This document shows positions 1-7,965 of a DNA stretch of 28,407 bases, one piece after another. The stretch's first letter is position 1; each line of letters opens with the position of its first letter. A model generated the notes under the pieces. It saw only the letters and a list, made by a program, of their open reading frames with translations. It had not been told where the DNA came from and did no database searches. Source of the stretch: JBQTJN01 sp052387095. GTDB lineage: Bacteria; Pseudomonadota; Alphaproteobacteria; Micavibrionales; Micavibrionaceae. Position numbers and translations under genes: made by a program. The stretch lies in assembly GCA_052387095.1 (NCBI GenBank), contig JBQTJN010000028.1:1-28407 (forward strand). Direction: 5' to 3'.

Positions 1-46
1 CTGGAAAAACAAAATGATAAAGAAGTACCGTAACATTATGCCGCTT

Positions 47-90
47 ATGGATGTATCCGCTCATCCATGAAGTTTACGCCCCAAGGGGCG
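47..90 (-). terminator. Two small stem-loops downstream of the aldo/keto reductase gene
   Basis: The first 149 bases hold no convincing gene. They contain two inverted repeats: CGCCCC/GGGGCG at 77-90 with a 2-base centre, and ATGGATG/CATCCAT at 47-68 with an 8-base loop. Both lie 3' of the minus-strand aldo/keto reductase gene, so one may end its transcript. Neither is followed by a good T-run on the minus strand, so an intrinsic terminator is only a weak call. A further 17-base palindrome, ATTCCTTA-A-TAAGGAAT (145-161), spans the stop codon of that gene. Confidence 0.3.
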
Positions 91-149
91 AGGAATAAAC
101 CCGAGAGAGATTCAATAATTGAAAATATTCGCGTCTGGAAATTTATTCC

Positions 150-1184
150 TTAATAAGGAATAGGATATTTTTTCCGGACGTCTTCAATATTTTGTAACAC
201 CTTTTCACTTAAATCCAGATCAATCGAGGCAATATTGTTTTTTAGCTGCTCCATCGTGGTCGCACCGATGATGGTGGAAGTCACGAAGGTCTGCCGGTTC
301 ACAAACGCCAATGCCATCCGGCACGCATCCAGCCCGTGTTTCTTCGCGATTTCAATATAGGAGCGCACCGCCGCATTCGCGCCTTCCGTATCGCGTGCCG
401 TTCCTTCATTCAAGCTCCATCGCGTTCCCGCTGGTCGTGCGCCGTTCAGGTATTTCCCGCTCAGCATGCCGGTGGCGAGGGGCGACCAGGCCAGCAATCC
501 TATATTTTCCGCGAGCGCCACTTCCTGAAGATCGGGCTCGAATAAACGGCACAATAATGAATATTCATTTTGTATCGATACCATACGCGGTAAGCCGTGA
601 TCCTTAGCGAGCTGCAGATAACGCATCGTGCCCCACGCGCTTTCATTTGAAACTCCGGCATAACGTATTTTCCCGGATTTAATAAGGTCGTTCAGCGTTT
701 CCAGGATTTCTATGAAACCGGCTTCTTCAAGACAGGGATCAAAATTCGGTGCGTAATTCCAGTTTTCCCGAAAATGGTAAGAATCGCGGTTCGGCCAGTG
801 CAGCTGGTAAAGATCAATGTAATCCGTTTGCAAACGTTTAAGACTGCCTTCGACCGCCTCGAGAATATTTTTGCGGTCGATCCCCGCGCCGTCGCGGATC
901 CACGGCAACCCGGCGCCGACGACTTTCGTGGCGAGAATAACTGTGTCGCGGTTCTTCCGCGCCGCGAACCACGTGCCGATAATCTCCTCCGTCTTGCCAT
1001 ACGTATCTTTGCTCGTTGGAACGGCATACATCTCCGCCGTATCGAAAAAATTCACGCCGTGGCTGAGCGCATAATCCATCTGCGCATGGCCTTCTTCTTT
1101 ACTGTTCTGGCGGCCCCACGTCATCGTGCCGAGGCAGATCACACTGACATCAAGCCCCGTGCGGCCCAGTTTTCGGTATTTCAT
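150..1184 (-). CDS. tas: Aldo/keto reductase, Tas-like
   Basis: A 344-residue NADPH-dependent aldo/keto reductase, predicted to be a cytosolic TIM-barrel enzyme that reduces carbonyl substrates. The opening KYRKLGRTGLDVSVICLGTM is typical of the family. The catalytic tetrad is visible as D48, Y53, K87 and H129 (in YQLHW). The sequence SIQNEYSLL and the C-terminal STIIGATTMEQLKNNI region fit the cofactor-binding half. Length and overall sequence match Escherichia coli Tas (about 346 residues) as I remember it. The true substrate cannot be read from sequence. The start follows an AAGGGG-type ribosome site. It begins only 12 bases after the stop of the upstream minus-strand gene, so it is probably the last gene of the icm transcript, although it has no obvious role in secretion. 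Confidence 0.9.
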   Translation of the reverse strand: MKYRKLGRTGLDVSVICLGTMTWGRQNSKEEGHAQMDYALSHGVNFFDTAEMYAVPTSKDTYGKTEEIIGTWFAARKNRDTVILATKVVGAGLPWIRDGAGIDRKNILEAVEGSLKRLQTDYIDLYQLHWPNRDSYHFRENWNYAPNFDPCLEEAGFIEILETLNDLIKSGKIRYAGVSNESAWGTMRYLQLAKDHGLPRMVSIQNEYSLLCRLFEPDLQEVALAENIGLLAWSPLATGMLSGKYLNGARPAGTRWSLNEGTARDTEGANAAVRSYIEIAKKHGLDACRMALAFVNRQTFVTSTIIGATTMEQLKNNIASIDLDLSEKVLQNIEDVRKKYPIPY

Positions 1185-1196
1185 GAGAAGGCCCCT

Positions 1197-1793
1197 TTAT
1201 CGTCCTAGGATAGGCTCACGGAATTTGTCCGTTTCTATAGTTAAGTCTTCAAGACTGTCCGGCAAGGGGTCGGGGATCGTCAGGTCGGGCGGATATTTAA
1301 AAATGGCGGGCAGGGTTTTGTTGAACGCGGCCACCTGGTCCGGATCAACATCGCGCCGGTTGATTGCCACACGCTCCAGCGCCGAGCCGGTGACAGGATC
1401 CGGCCTGTAAAAGCATTGAATCTGTTCAAGGCGATATTCACCGAACGAATTAATCTGTGCGTACCAGATCCGCACGGAAGTTTCGAATTCCTCGACTTCG
1501 GAAATGCGCACTGTGTGCGGATAAAGCGCCTGCCTCTCCAGAAAAACACGGCAGATGCCGTAGGCCATGGTGCTCTGGATCGGCGCAAACAGGTAATTAA
1601 AGCCAAGACCCAGCAACATGACAACGGCGCCGCTCACGCCCCATTTGAAAATTTTGCGGTTGCGTTCGAAATTGGGCGGGTTTCTAAGCTTTTCGGCAAG
1701 CGCAAGCGCCTCGTCAATCTGTTTATCCGCCGTCTGGCGCGTTATGGCGCCCCGGTCGCGGACAAGATCAGCCTTGATCTCCTCGTCGCTCAT
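1197..1793 (-). CDS. Single-pass membrane protein coupled to icmB, unknown function
   Basis: A 198-residue protein I do not recognise. Residues 1-47 are charged and likely cytoplasmic. One hydrophobic segment lies at about 48-70 (FKWGVSGAVVMLLGLGFNYLF). The remaining roughly 125 residues would be periplasmic and contain two cysteines (in YGICRVF and IQCFYRP) that could form a disulfide. Its ATG overlaps the dotO stop by 4 bases (ATGA), a strong sign of translational coupling and of a role alongside the DotO ATPase. It is conserved with nothing I can name; by position it may be a small accessory inner-membrane subunit of the apparatus. The export topology is inferred from the charge pattern only. 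Confidence 0.75.
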   Translation of the reverse strand: MSDEEIKADLVRDRGAITRQTADKQIDEALALAEKLRNPPNFERNRKIFKWGVSGAVVMLLGLGFNYLFAPIQSTMAYGICRVFLERQALYPHTVRISEVEEFETSVRIWYAQINSFGEYRLEQIQCFYRPDPVTGSALERVAINRRDVDPDQVAAFNKTLPAIFKYPPDLTIPDPLPDSLEDLTIETDKFREPILGR

Positions 1794-4700
1794 GCCAGCT
1801 TGACCCGTGCTTCGGACTCCTCCTTGAGCGCGTCGTTGCTGGCAACAACCATTTCATCGACGATGCCATCAATGACAACGCTGACCATGGCGCCGCGGGT
1901 TTCGCCGCTTTCGCTGCCCGCAAGAACGCGGCGGCGGATCTCATTGCGGGCACTGCCGCCGGGATAGGTGAGGGCCAGCATCTGCCGTGCGCGGCCAGCG
2001 CCCAGTTTTGCATAGAGGCGGTTGCGGATCGCAACATCCTCGACCGATGTTGAAAGCGCCCACAGTTCAATCGGGCCGAGCGTGTTGTAAAGATGTTGTT
2101 CGTAGCGCCCTTCCGTCGTACCCAGCACGAACAGGCACGGCGCACCCACGGATTGCGGGCCGGTCAGCTTATTGCGGATAATGCGGCGCGCAGTCTCGGA
2201 CAGGCCGAAGCGGTCCTGCACGTCATCAACCGCCTTGTCGGAAATGGCGGTGCCCAGAATCCATACGCCGGTGGCGAGATCAATCATGTCTTTCGAGAAA
2301 TCATCGAGCAGCTGCGAGGTCAGGACGATCTGCACGCCGCGCTTGCGTCCTTCGCGCACGTCGCGGATGACCTGATTGCGCACGCCGCCGGAGCGGCTGG
2401 TTCGGTGGAATTCGTCATAGCAAAGACGTTTCGGTGTCTCGCTGATTTCCTGCAGGCGCAGCTCGTGCCATGGCCTGTATTTTTCAGGAACATTGATAAG
2501 CGCCTCCTTGCCCATCCACCAGCTGCGGACCAGCGCATGCCTTGCCAGCATGTACATGATGGAGGTCTGGCGGTCGGCGGATTCATCGCCCTGCGGACAC
2601 ACATCCATCAGGTCGAGCGCACAAATGCGGCTTCCCGCAATGTCGAATTGTGTGACGGACGATAGAATCGGGAATTCACGGATAGCGGATGTGATCATAC
2701 GCTCGAACGCACCGATCACGCTTTCGGTACTGAAGCCAACAGCGGTTTCTTCCAGCAATGTGCGGATCTGTGGGCGGCGGGAAGCGGTAATGGAATCGCT
2801 TAAAGTAGGCGCGGCGTGGCGTTGCGCGATCTGCGCGACATGATATTGCTCAAGGTCGTACATCTTATCGACAATATCCCACCAGTAGGGATCTGCCGGC
2901 AGGTGCACGTTGAATTTCTGCAGCGCTTCGTCGACTTCGGATTCAAGGCGCGGCAAATAAGGGCGCGCTTCCGCATTCGCGGCGCGGTCATCGCGCCAGC
3001 GGTACATTTCATCGACAACCAGGCCGCATAACTGCTGCATGCCGTCATAGGGTTTGTCGTAGCCGGCCGGCGTGCAGAGGAGCATCATGAGCTCGACAAG
3101 ATAACTGCGCTCATCCGGCAGCGGCGTGCGGCAGCCCAGCTGCGTATCGAAAGGGTTGATCGCGAACTGATGTGACATCTGCAGGCGGTAATAGGCAGCT
3201 TCGTGCTGACGGTGCAGCGGCAGCGCCTCGCGGATCATGGAAATGAAACCCGACGAAGACGGACCGACATCGATGACGGCAAGATACGGAAGCTTCGCAA
3301 GACCTGGCCCGAGACACGTGCCAAGATTAAGCGTGTTCAGCAAAACGGATTTACCGGCGCCCGGCTGCGCGAAAATCAGATCGAACCATGTTGTCGTAAG
3401 GTTGGTCCCGGTTTGATACGGCCAGACTTTGCCATCCGGCGTGCGAAAGATCATCGTACCGCTTTCGAACGGGCTGGACGGGCGCTGCCACGGCAGGAGG
3501 CGCATCATCTCGATCATCGGTGCCACGCCGGTCGGCGCAGTACCGCCGCAATGAATGCCCATGCCGGATGACATCACGCAATCGAGCGGATCGCCGGAAA
3601 ATTCGCTGACCTGACAGTACCCCCAGCTCTCAACGGCCTGCAGCAGCACGGAAAGACGTTCATTGATGACGCTTTTCTCCTCGATCTTGCACCAGGTGGC
3701 GAAGGAAACGCGCATGCGTACGACCGGCTCGTTGCGGGCTAGGGCCTGCAGACCCTCGAGCGAGTACTTGATCTGCTTGTTGGCGGAGTTTGTCGGACCT
3801 AAAATCGTGGCGATGAAGGTGCGGAACTGCGTTGCATAAACGCCGCCACCCTCGATGAGGAAGGAAATGCGGAACGGGATGTCGGCTTCTACCAAACGAT
3901 TGAGCAGCACCGGAAACGCGGTTGCATCCATTGGGCCCAACGTCATATCGGCTCCGGCCCAGAGGATGTTGCCGATGCGCACGACCGATTTTCCAAGCGT
4001 GCGTGCATCGGCCGCCGTAACCTGCTTGGCGAGGTTCGGCCAGAGAACATCGGAAAGATCCTTGCTGTCCCTCGATGCGCGCGCCGGGATCGGATCGCCC
4101 GGCAGGCAGGCGCGCCAGCCGTCATTGGCGTGATCGGGGAATAGATTGTTGCGGACCGCCGTCAGGGCTTCATGCACTTCGAGCACGCGCCCGCGGATGC
4201 CAAGTTCGTCCATCGCCGAAACCACGGCCGAGGTATAGCTTTTATGACGCGCGCGCAGGGGCTCGAGGGCGGCATTGGGATATTGCGCATCCGGCGCATT
4301 GACCCAGGCTTTTGCCTTTTCCTTGGCCTCCTTCGCGACGCGTTTTGCCTCGCTTTTAGCAAGCACGCCGTGCCGCGTCCACAGCACGAAATAGCTTTCT
4401 TCATAGGTAAGGAATCGCTGCAGGTGCTTGATGCGCTCGCTTAAGACGTCGTCAATTTCAAGCCCGATATTCATCGCCGTTGTGCGCGACGGGCGGATCA
4501 GGTTTTCAAGCTGATCCTTGAGGCGGCCGGGGTCCCGCACAAAATAAACCTGCATGGCATGGCCCTGCCGGTCGAACCGGGACCCGATCTTAATCGTCGC
4601 GCCCTCAACGATGCGCCTGTATTCTTCGTCGCCGATAATCTGGCGGCTGCCTTCTATCTTGTAATAAGAAATGAGCGACCCGTCAGTCGCCACGACTGTG

Positions 4701-4795
4701 TATTCGTCGTCCGAGGTTTCAAGCTGTATGAAAGACGATACGGATTGCCGGAGCGATTTCTGGTAAGGAATAAGAAAGCGGGATAAAAACTTCAT
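1790..4795 (-). CDS. icmB: DotO/IcmB, VirB4-type ATPase of the type IVB secretion system
   Basis: A 1001-residue cytoplasmic or membrane-associated ATPase that powers the Dot/Icm apparatus. Legionella IcmB is about the same length. The N-terminal part has the family-like stretch LETSDDEYTVVATDGSLISY (residues 25-44). Walker A is AQPGAGKS at 476-483 and Walker B is RLCYDEFHR at about 790-798. A downstream REGRKRGVQIVLTSQ stretch (about 814-828) matches the sensor/arginine region of VirB4-like enzymes. It lies in the Legionella order icmC-icmD-icmJ-icmB. No clear Shine-Dalgarno precedes the ATG at 4795. The 150 bases back to dotN (4796-4945) hold no credible gene. Confidence 0.96.
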   Translation of the reverse strand: MKFLSRFLIPYQKSLRQSVSSFIQLETSDDEYTVVATDGSLISYYKIEGSRQIIGDEEYRRIVEGATIKIGSRFDRQGHAMQVYFVRDPGRLKDQLENLIRPSRTTAMNIGLEIDDVLSERIKHLQRFLTYEESYFVLWTRHGVLAKSEAKRVAKEAKEKAKAWVNAPDAQYPNAALEPLRARHKSYTSAVVSAMDELGIRGRVLEVHEALTAVRNNLFPDHANDGWRACLPGDPIPARASRDSKDLSDVLWPNLAKQVTAADARTLGKSVVRIGNILWAGADMTLGPMDATAFPVLLNRLVEADIPFRISFLIEGGGVYATQFRTFIATILGPTNSANKQIKYSLEGLQALARNEPVVRMRVSFATWCKIEEKSVINERLSVLLQAVESWGYCQVSEFSGDPLDCVMSSGMGIHCGGTAPTGVAPMIEMMRLLPWQRPSSPFESGTMIFRTPDGKVWPYQTGTNLTTTWFDLIFAQPGAGKSVLLNTLNLGTCLGPGLAKLPYLAVIDVGPSSSGFISMIREALPLHRQHEAAYYRLQMSHQFAINPFDTQLGCRTPLPDERSYLVELMMLLCTPAGYDKPYDGMQQLCGLVVDEMYRWRDDRAANAEARPYLPRLESEVDEALQKFNVHLPADPYWWDIVDKMYDLEQYHVAQIAQRHAAPTLSDSITASRRPQIRTLLEETAVGFSTESVIGAFERMITSAIREFPILSSVTQFDIAGSRICALDLMDVCPQGDESADRQTSIMYMLARHALVRSWWMGKEALINVPEKYRPWHELRLQEISETPKRLCYDEFHRTSRSGGVRNQVIRDVREGRKRGVQIVLTSQLLDDFSKDMIDLATGVWILGTAISDKAVDDVQDRFGLSETARRIIRNKLTGPQSVGAPCLFVLGTTEGRYEQHLYNTLGPIELWALSTSVEDVAIRNRLYAKLGAGRARQMLALTYPGGSARNEIRRRVLAGSESGETRGAMVSVVIDGIVDEMVVASNDALKEESEARVKLA

Positions 4796-4945
4796 CAGCG
4801 TCTGGTGTTTTGGGTTACTCGGATCGTTGAAAACGTCCCATGTCCGCAGAAGGCATGGAATATTGGCGTCAAATTATAACCCACATAAATCGCCGCGCCT
4901 AGAGAAGTCCGGTATTCGCATAAAATTACGGGGATATTCGTAAGC

Positions 4946-5686
4946 TCAGACCGCCTTGGCGACCTCGAGATAGACTGAAGGCCATTGCGGTGGGGTTTTG
5001 ACGCCAAACGGACCGCCCTTTGAGCGCCAGTAGGCCAGGATCTGTGGAAACTGGTTAAATTCAAGTTCGGCTTCCTTGATAATACGCCGGTCCAGCGGGA
5101 ACAGGCGCACGCCTTTCAGCCTTGCATCACGGGCGGCATAATGTTTTTCTCCCAGATAATCGCGCAGGACCGTGGCGAGAATATAGGGATTGTCGGTACT
5201 GATGCGCTTTTTGGCTTCTTCGCGGCGCGTCATCAGGGCATCAAGCGAACGCCGCGCGGCATCCGCTACCGGGCCCTGGCTGATACGGGCGACATAAATG
5301 GCACGCGCAATGTGATGCAGGCGCGCCTGCTCTATTTCCGGCAGCCATAGCAGGACCCCGGAACGCATGGAGCTGACATCATCGAGATTGAAGCACTGAT
5401 GACAAAAAATGCAGGCCGTCACGAGATTTTTCTCGGACATATCCGCTACATTGCGGTTGAGAAAATGAATTTCCTGATATTTGAGCGAATGAAAAGCACA
5501 GAAACGGCACGTGTGGTTGTCGCGCTCGAAAATTTTGTTCTTGAGTTCGGTTGGGATTTTGCGCCCGGCGGCAGATACGGAGACGGAGCCGCTCGCCGCG
5601 GCTCCGCTCCCGGATTTGGTGGACCTGTCGCCGGTTCCTTGTGATAAAGGCCGCGCGACGCCCAGTGTGATGGGCAAAAGATCCAT
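4946..5686 (-). CDS. icmJ: DotN/IcmJ, HNH-fold zinc protein of the type IV coupling complex
   Basis: A 246-residue protein. After an N-terminal Ser/Gly/Ala-rich stretch of about 40 residues comes KIPTELKNKIFERDNHTCRFC, typical of HNH-like folds. Four cysteines are placed to bind zinc: C60 and C63, then C92 and C95, with an extra C98. Legionella DotN has an HNH-endonuclease-like zinc fold without known nuclease activity and binds the DotL coupling ATPase; this is known of the family. The position between icmD and icmB matches icmJ. The start codon overlaps the dotP stop (TAATG), so translation is coupled. It is longer than Legionella DotN (about 208 residues), the excess being mainly the low-complexity N-terminus. 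An unrelated HNH nuclease is a weaker alternative. Confidence 0.88.
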   Translation of the reverse strand: MDLLPITLGVARPLSQGTGDRSTKSGSGAAASGSVSVSAAGRKIPTELKNKIFERDNHTCRFCAFHSLKYQEIHFLNRNVADMSEKNLVTACIFCHQCFNLDDVSSMRSGVLLWLPEIEQARLHHIARAIYVARISQGPVADAARRSLDALMTRREEAKKRISTDNPYILATVLRDYLGEKHYAARDARLKGVRLFPLDRRIIKEAELEFNQFPQILAYWRSKGGPFGVKTPPQWPSVYLEVAKAV

Positions 5687-6075
5687 TAGTTCGTTGTAAA
5701 GTCCACTTTCTTAAGTGTTGCGGCGCTGACAGCAGTACCGTCGCCGACAGTCGAAAGCATCGCTTCCGAGATGATCGGAATCGCGAAAAGCGCCCCACCG
5801 GCTGCCAGGCGGATTGCGCCGTCTTTCAGAGGTGTTTGAGTCGGATTTTCAACATGGTCCTTGATCTTCAGGATGCCGAGCACTGCGAGCAGTATCCCGA
5901 ACATGTAGGCCAGGGCCGAAAGAAGGCCCGGAAGGTCCTGAATAGAGGTCGTAATGTTCTCAGCGATATTGCTGAAGTTGTTGGCCGCATGAGCCTTGCC
6001 GGATACGCCCATAAGAGCGCCAAGCGTCATGGCTCCGGAGAGTTTGTGGTTCATGAATTTAAGTCGTTGTAACAT
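5686..6075 (-). CDS. icmD: DotP/IcmD, small inner-membrane secretion protein
   Basis: A 129-residue membrane protein, close to Legionella IcmD in length. It has an N-terminal export signal ending near GKAHA (residues 26-30). It then carries one DotE/DotP-type unit: a helix with ITTSIQDLPGLLSALAYMFG, a membrane segment, the loop KIKDHVENPTQTPL (70-83), and a second membrane segment GGALFAIPIISEAM. A strong AGGAGG ribosome site at 6081-6086, five bases before the ATG, fixes the start. The same unit is repeated several times in the gene directly upstream, so the two arose by duplication. Family role: part of the inner-membrane platform of Dot/Icm systems; the exact function is not known. Confidence 0.88.
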   Translation of the reverse strand: MLQRLKFMNHKLSGAMTLGALMGVSGKAHAANNFSNIAENITTSIQDLPGLLSALAYMFGILLAVLGILKIKDHVENPTQTPLKDGAIRLAAGGALFAIPIISEAMLSTVGDGTAVSAATLKKVDFTTN

Positions 6076-6136
6076 AGTTTCCTCCTAAGTTGTTTAAAGT
6101 TTCACACATTAAAAATTACACATTTTTCTCCCGCCC

Positions 6137-6152
6137 CGCGCACGATCGCGCG
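6137..6152 (-). other. GC-rich stem-loop between the dotE-like gene and dotP
   Basis: On the minus strand CGCGCGATCGTGCGCG can fold into a 6-base-pair stem (one G-U) with a 4-base loop. It lies just after the dotE-like stop and before the dotP ribosome site. No T-run follows, so it is unlikely to be a terminator; it could protect or separate the two messages. Confidence 0.3.
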
Positions 6153-6155
6153 AAA

Positions 6156-7784
6156 TCAGGAGAACGTAATACCGCTGCTTACGCCGAGCGTATTCTGCAC
6201 GGCCATAATAAGCGGTCCTAGGTTCACAGCAAGCGCGCCACCTACCACGTGCGTAGCGCCGGCCATGAGCGAAGACTGGTTGTTGCCTTCGGCAACGCCG
6301 CGGATGATAAATACCCCGCGGACAAAACTGATTAATCCCACGATGATCATGAATTTTAGAATGGCTGAAATCACCGTATGCGCCTGCGCCAGTTCCGGCG
6401 TGTCCGCCATCGCCATCTCCACATAAGTGTGGGTTTTGCCCAAAGCATCACTCATGGACAGGGATCGCGACGCCGCGCGCACCAGTTCATTGTAGGAAAT
6501 AAGAGCGCCGCCCGCGAGAAACGTGCCGATCGTGCCAAGTCCGCCGGGACCGCGCGCGCCGTCTTGCGCGCTCTTAATGAGGCGTGAAATACCGATCATG
6601 ATGAAAACCATCCCGGCGCATAATGCAAAAAAGTTAAGCACCACGTGCATAGGGCCCAGCAGGTCGTTCATCATCGAAATCATGGCGCAGTCAAGTCCTT
6701 CTGCACCACCCGCGCAGGCACCGGCTGTCGGCTCGTTATATCCCGTAACCGGGCCCACCGCCCACCCGAATATACCCGAGACGGGGTTCACGACGGTATT
6801 GCGCGCAACTTCGATAAGGATGGGCAAAGTAAAGAACGCGCCGCCTGCAAGCAGGCGCGAGATGCCTTCCGATATGGATGTCTGGGACGGATTAATGACA
6901 TGCGCCTTGATTTTGAAAATACCCCAGAAGCCGAATACCAGGCCGAGCAGGTATGAGATCGCTGTCAGAAAGGCCGGGAAAGCGCCGGTATGGGTGAGGA
7001 TGCTGCAAAGACTGTCGCCGATCGAACCGCCGGACATAAAGCCGCCGAGCGGGTTGCATAAGAGAAATCCGGATGCATAACCCGAGGATAAAAAGTTAAG
7101 GACGGCAAAAATCGAGGATATATCGAAACCGTCCGGCATGGTTTCCGCCATGGCTTGATAAACGGTGGTCAGACCGAACAGCGCGCCGCCGATGAGCAGG
7201 CGGATAACGCCTTCGCGTAACGGGTTTTGTTCGGGATTTTCGACATGGTCTTTAAGTTTGAGCAGGCCGGACACACCAAGGACAAGGCCCAGCAGGTAGG
7301 CGAGCGCCGAAATAAAGCCCGGCACATCGCTGATCGATTCGATCATGCTGGCCATGACGGAATTGAAATCCATCATAACAATATCGAGGCCCGGCAGACC
7401 GGCAGCGCCTCCCAGCAGATTGAAAAATGTGCCCATGACCCCGCTGGAAATATCAAACAACGTGATTGTGCCGCCATTAAGGGTGGTCAGCATCGCTTCA
7501 TAAACAATCGGCAGGGCGAACAGGGCGCCGCCAACAATAAAGCGGATCAGCGCATTGCGCAGCGGGTTTTGAGCCGGGTTTTCGACATGGTCCTTAAGTT
7601 TGAAAATGCCGCCGATGAGAAAAACAATACCCAGGAGATAAGCCAGGGCAGCGACAAGGCCGGACAAATCCGTTGAGGATGTTGTAATGCTCTCTGCAAT
7701 ATCATTGATTTCGATGGCCAGGGCCGGGGTGCTGAAAGCAAAAAGCCCGGCGAAAGCAAAAGAAAACACGGCAAAGCTTTTCAT
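6156..7784 (-). CDS. icmC: Tandem-repeat DotE/IcmC-family inner-membrane protein
   Basis: A 542-residue polytopic membrane protein sitting where icmC/dotE belongs. The start at 7784 is preferred because it gives a clean signal peptide (MKSFAVFSFAFAG...TPALA) with an AAGG site upstream; an ATG at 7835 would add 17 residues. Numbered from the longer form, it has three clear copies of the DotE/DotP unit with loops KLKDHVENPAQNPL (79-92), KLKDHVENPEQNPL (193-206) and KIKAHVINPSQTSI (308-321). Each loop is flanked by hydrophobic helices and a GGALF-type segment. Two more degenerate units follow at about 384-455 and 484-552. Legionella encodes DotE, DotP and DotV as separate small proteins, so this looks like a multi-copy fusion. 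Linkers between units contain several cysteines (about 260-277 and 373-383). Confidence 0.85.
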   Translation of the reverse strand: MKSFAVFSFAFAGLFAFSTPALAIEINDIAESITTSSTDLSGLVAALAYLLGIVFLIGGIFKLKDHVENPAQNPLRNALIRFIVGGALFALPIVYEAMLTTLNGGTITLFDISSGVMGTFFNLLGGAAGLPGLDIVMMDFNSVMASMIESISDVPGFISALAYLLGLVLGVSGLLKLKDHVENPEQNPLREGVIRLLIGGALFGLTTVYQAMAETMPDGFDISSIFAVLNFLSSGYASGFLLCNPLGGFMSGGSIGDSLCSILTHTGAFPAFLTAISYLLGLVFGFWGIFKIKAHVINPSQTSISEGISRLLAGGAFFTLPILIEVARNTVVNPVSGIFGWAVGPVTGYNEPTAGACAGGAEGLDCAMISMMNDLLGPMHVVLNFFALCAGMVFIMIGISRLIKSAQDGARGPGGLGTIGTFLAGGALISYNELVRAASRSLSMSDALGKTHTYVEMAMADTPELAQAHTVISAILKFMIIVGLISFVRGVFIIRGVAEGNNQSSLMAGATHVVGGALAVNLGPLIMAVQNTLGVSSGITFS

Positions 7785-7849
7785 AAAAAAAGCCTTGCAG
7801 GATAAACCTGTCTTATTATTTATAACCACCGCCATATCTATAATTAGAA

Positions 7850-7869
7850 CACATTTTAAACAAAATGTG
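7850..7869 (-). promoter_or_regulatory. Perfect inverted repeat upstream of the dotE-like gene
   Basis: CACATTTT and AAAATGTG form a perfect 8-base inverted repeat around AAAC. It lies 66 bases upstream of the preferred start of the dotE-like gene and just after a probable terminator. AT-rich sequence follows, including TATAGAT on the minus strand around 7840, which could serve as a -10 element. It may be an operator or part of a promoter that restarts transcription here. The evidence is only the symmetry and position. Confidence 0.3.
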
Positions 7870-7900
7870 CAAATATTTTCGCAACGGTACTCGGAAAGGC

Positions 7901-7938
7901 TAAAAACTAAGCTATTGAAATAGAATAAAAATAGCTTA
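7901..7938 (-). terminator. Probable intrinsic terminator after dotF
   Basis: On the minus strand, TAAGCTATT (7938-7930) pairs perfectly with AATAGCTTA (7916-7908) across a 13-base loop, followed by GTTTTTA (7907-7901). The 9-base-pair stem plus T-run, 28 bases after the dotF stop, fits a weak AU-rich rho-independent terminator. It would split block 1 into dotI-dotH-dotG-dotF and a second unit beginning with the dotE-like gene. Confidence 0.5.
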
Positions 7939-7965
7939 ACAAAGGGTTAAGATGGACACTGCAAT

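Noticed and set aside
4795..5064. Minus-strand frame of 89 codons ending in TGATG at the icmB start
   Set aside because: It overlaps the 3' end of dotN by about 120 bases, has no ribosome site and its translation is not protein-like.
7201..7640. Possible assembly duplication in the dotE-like gene
   Set aside because: The repeat units differ widely in bases and linker sequences, which fits old gene duplication and not a mis-assembly.
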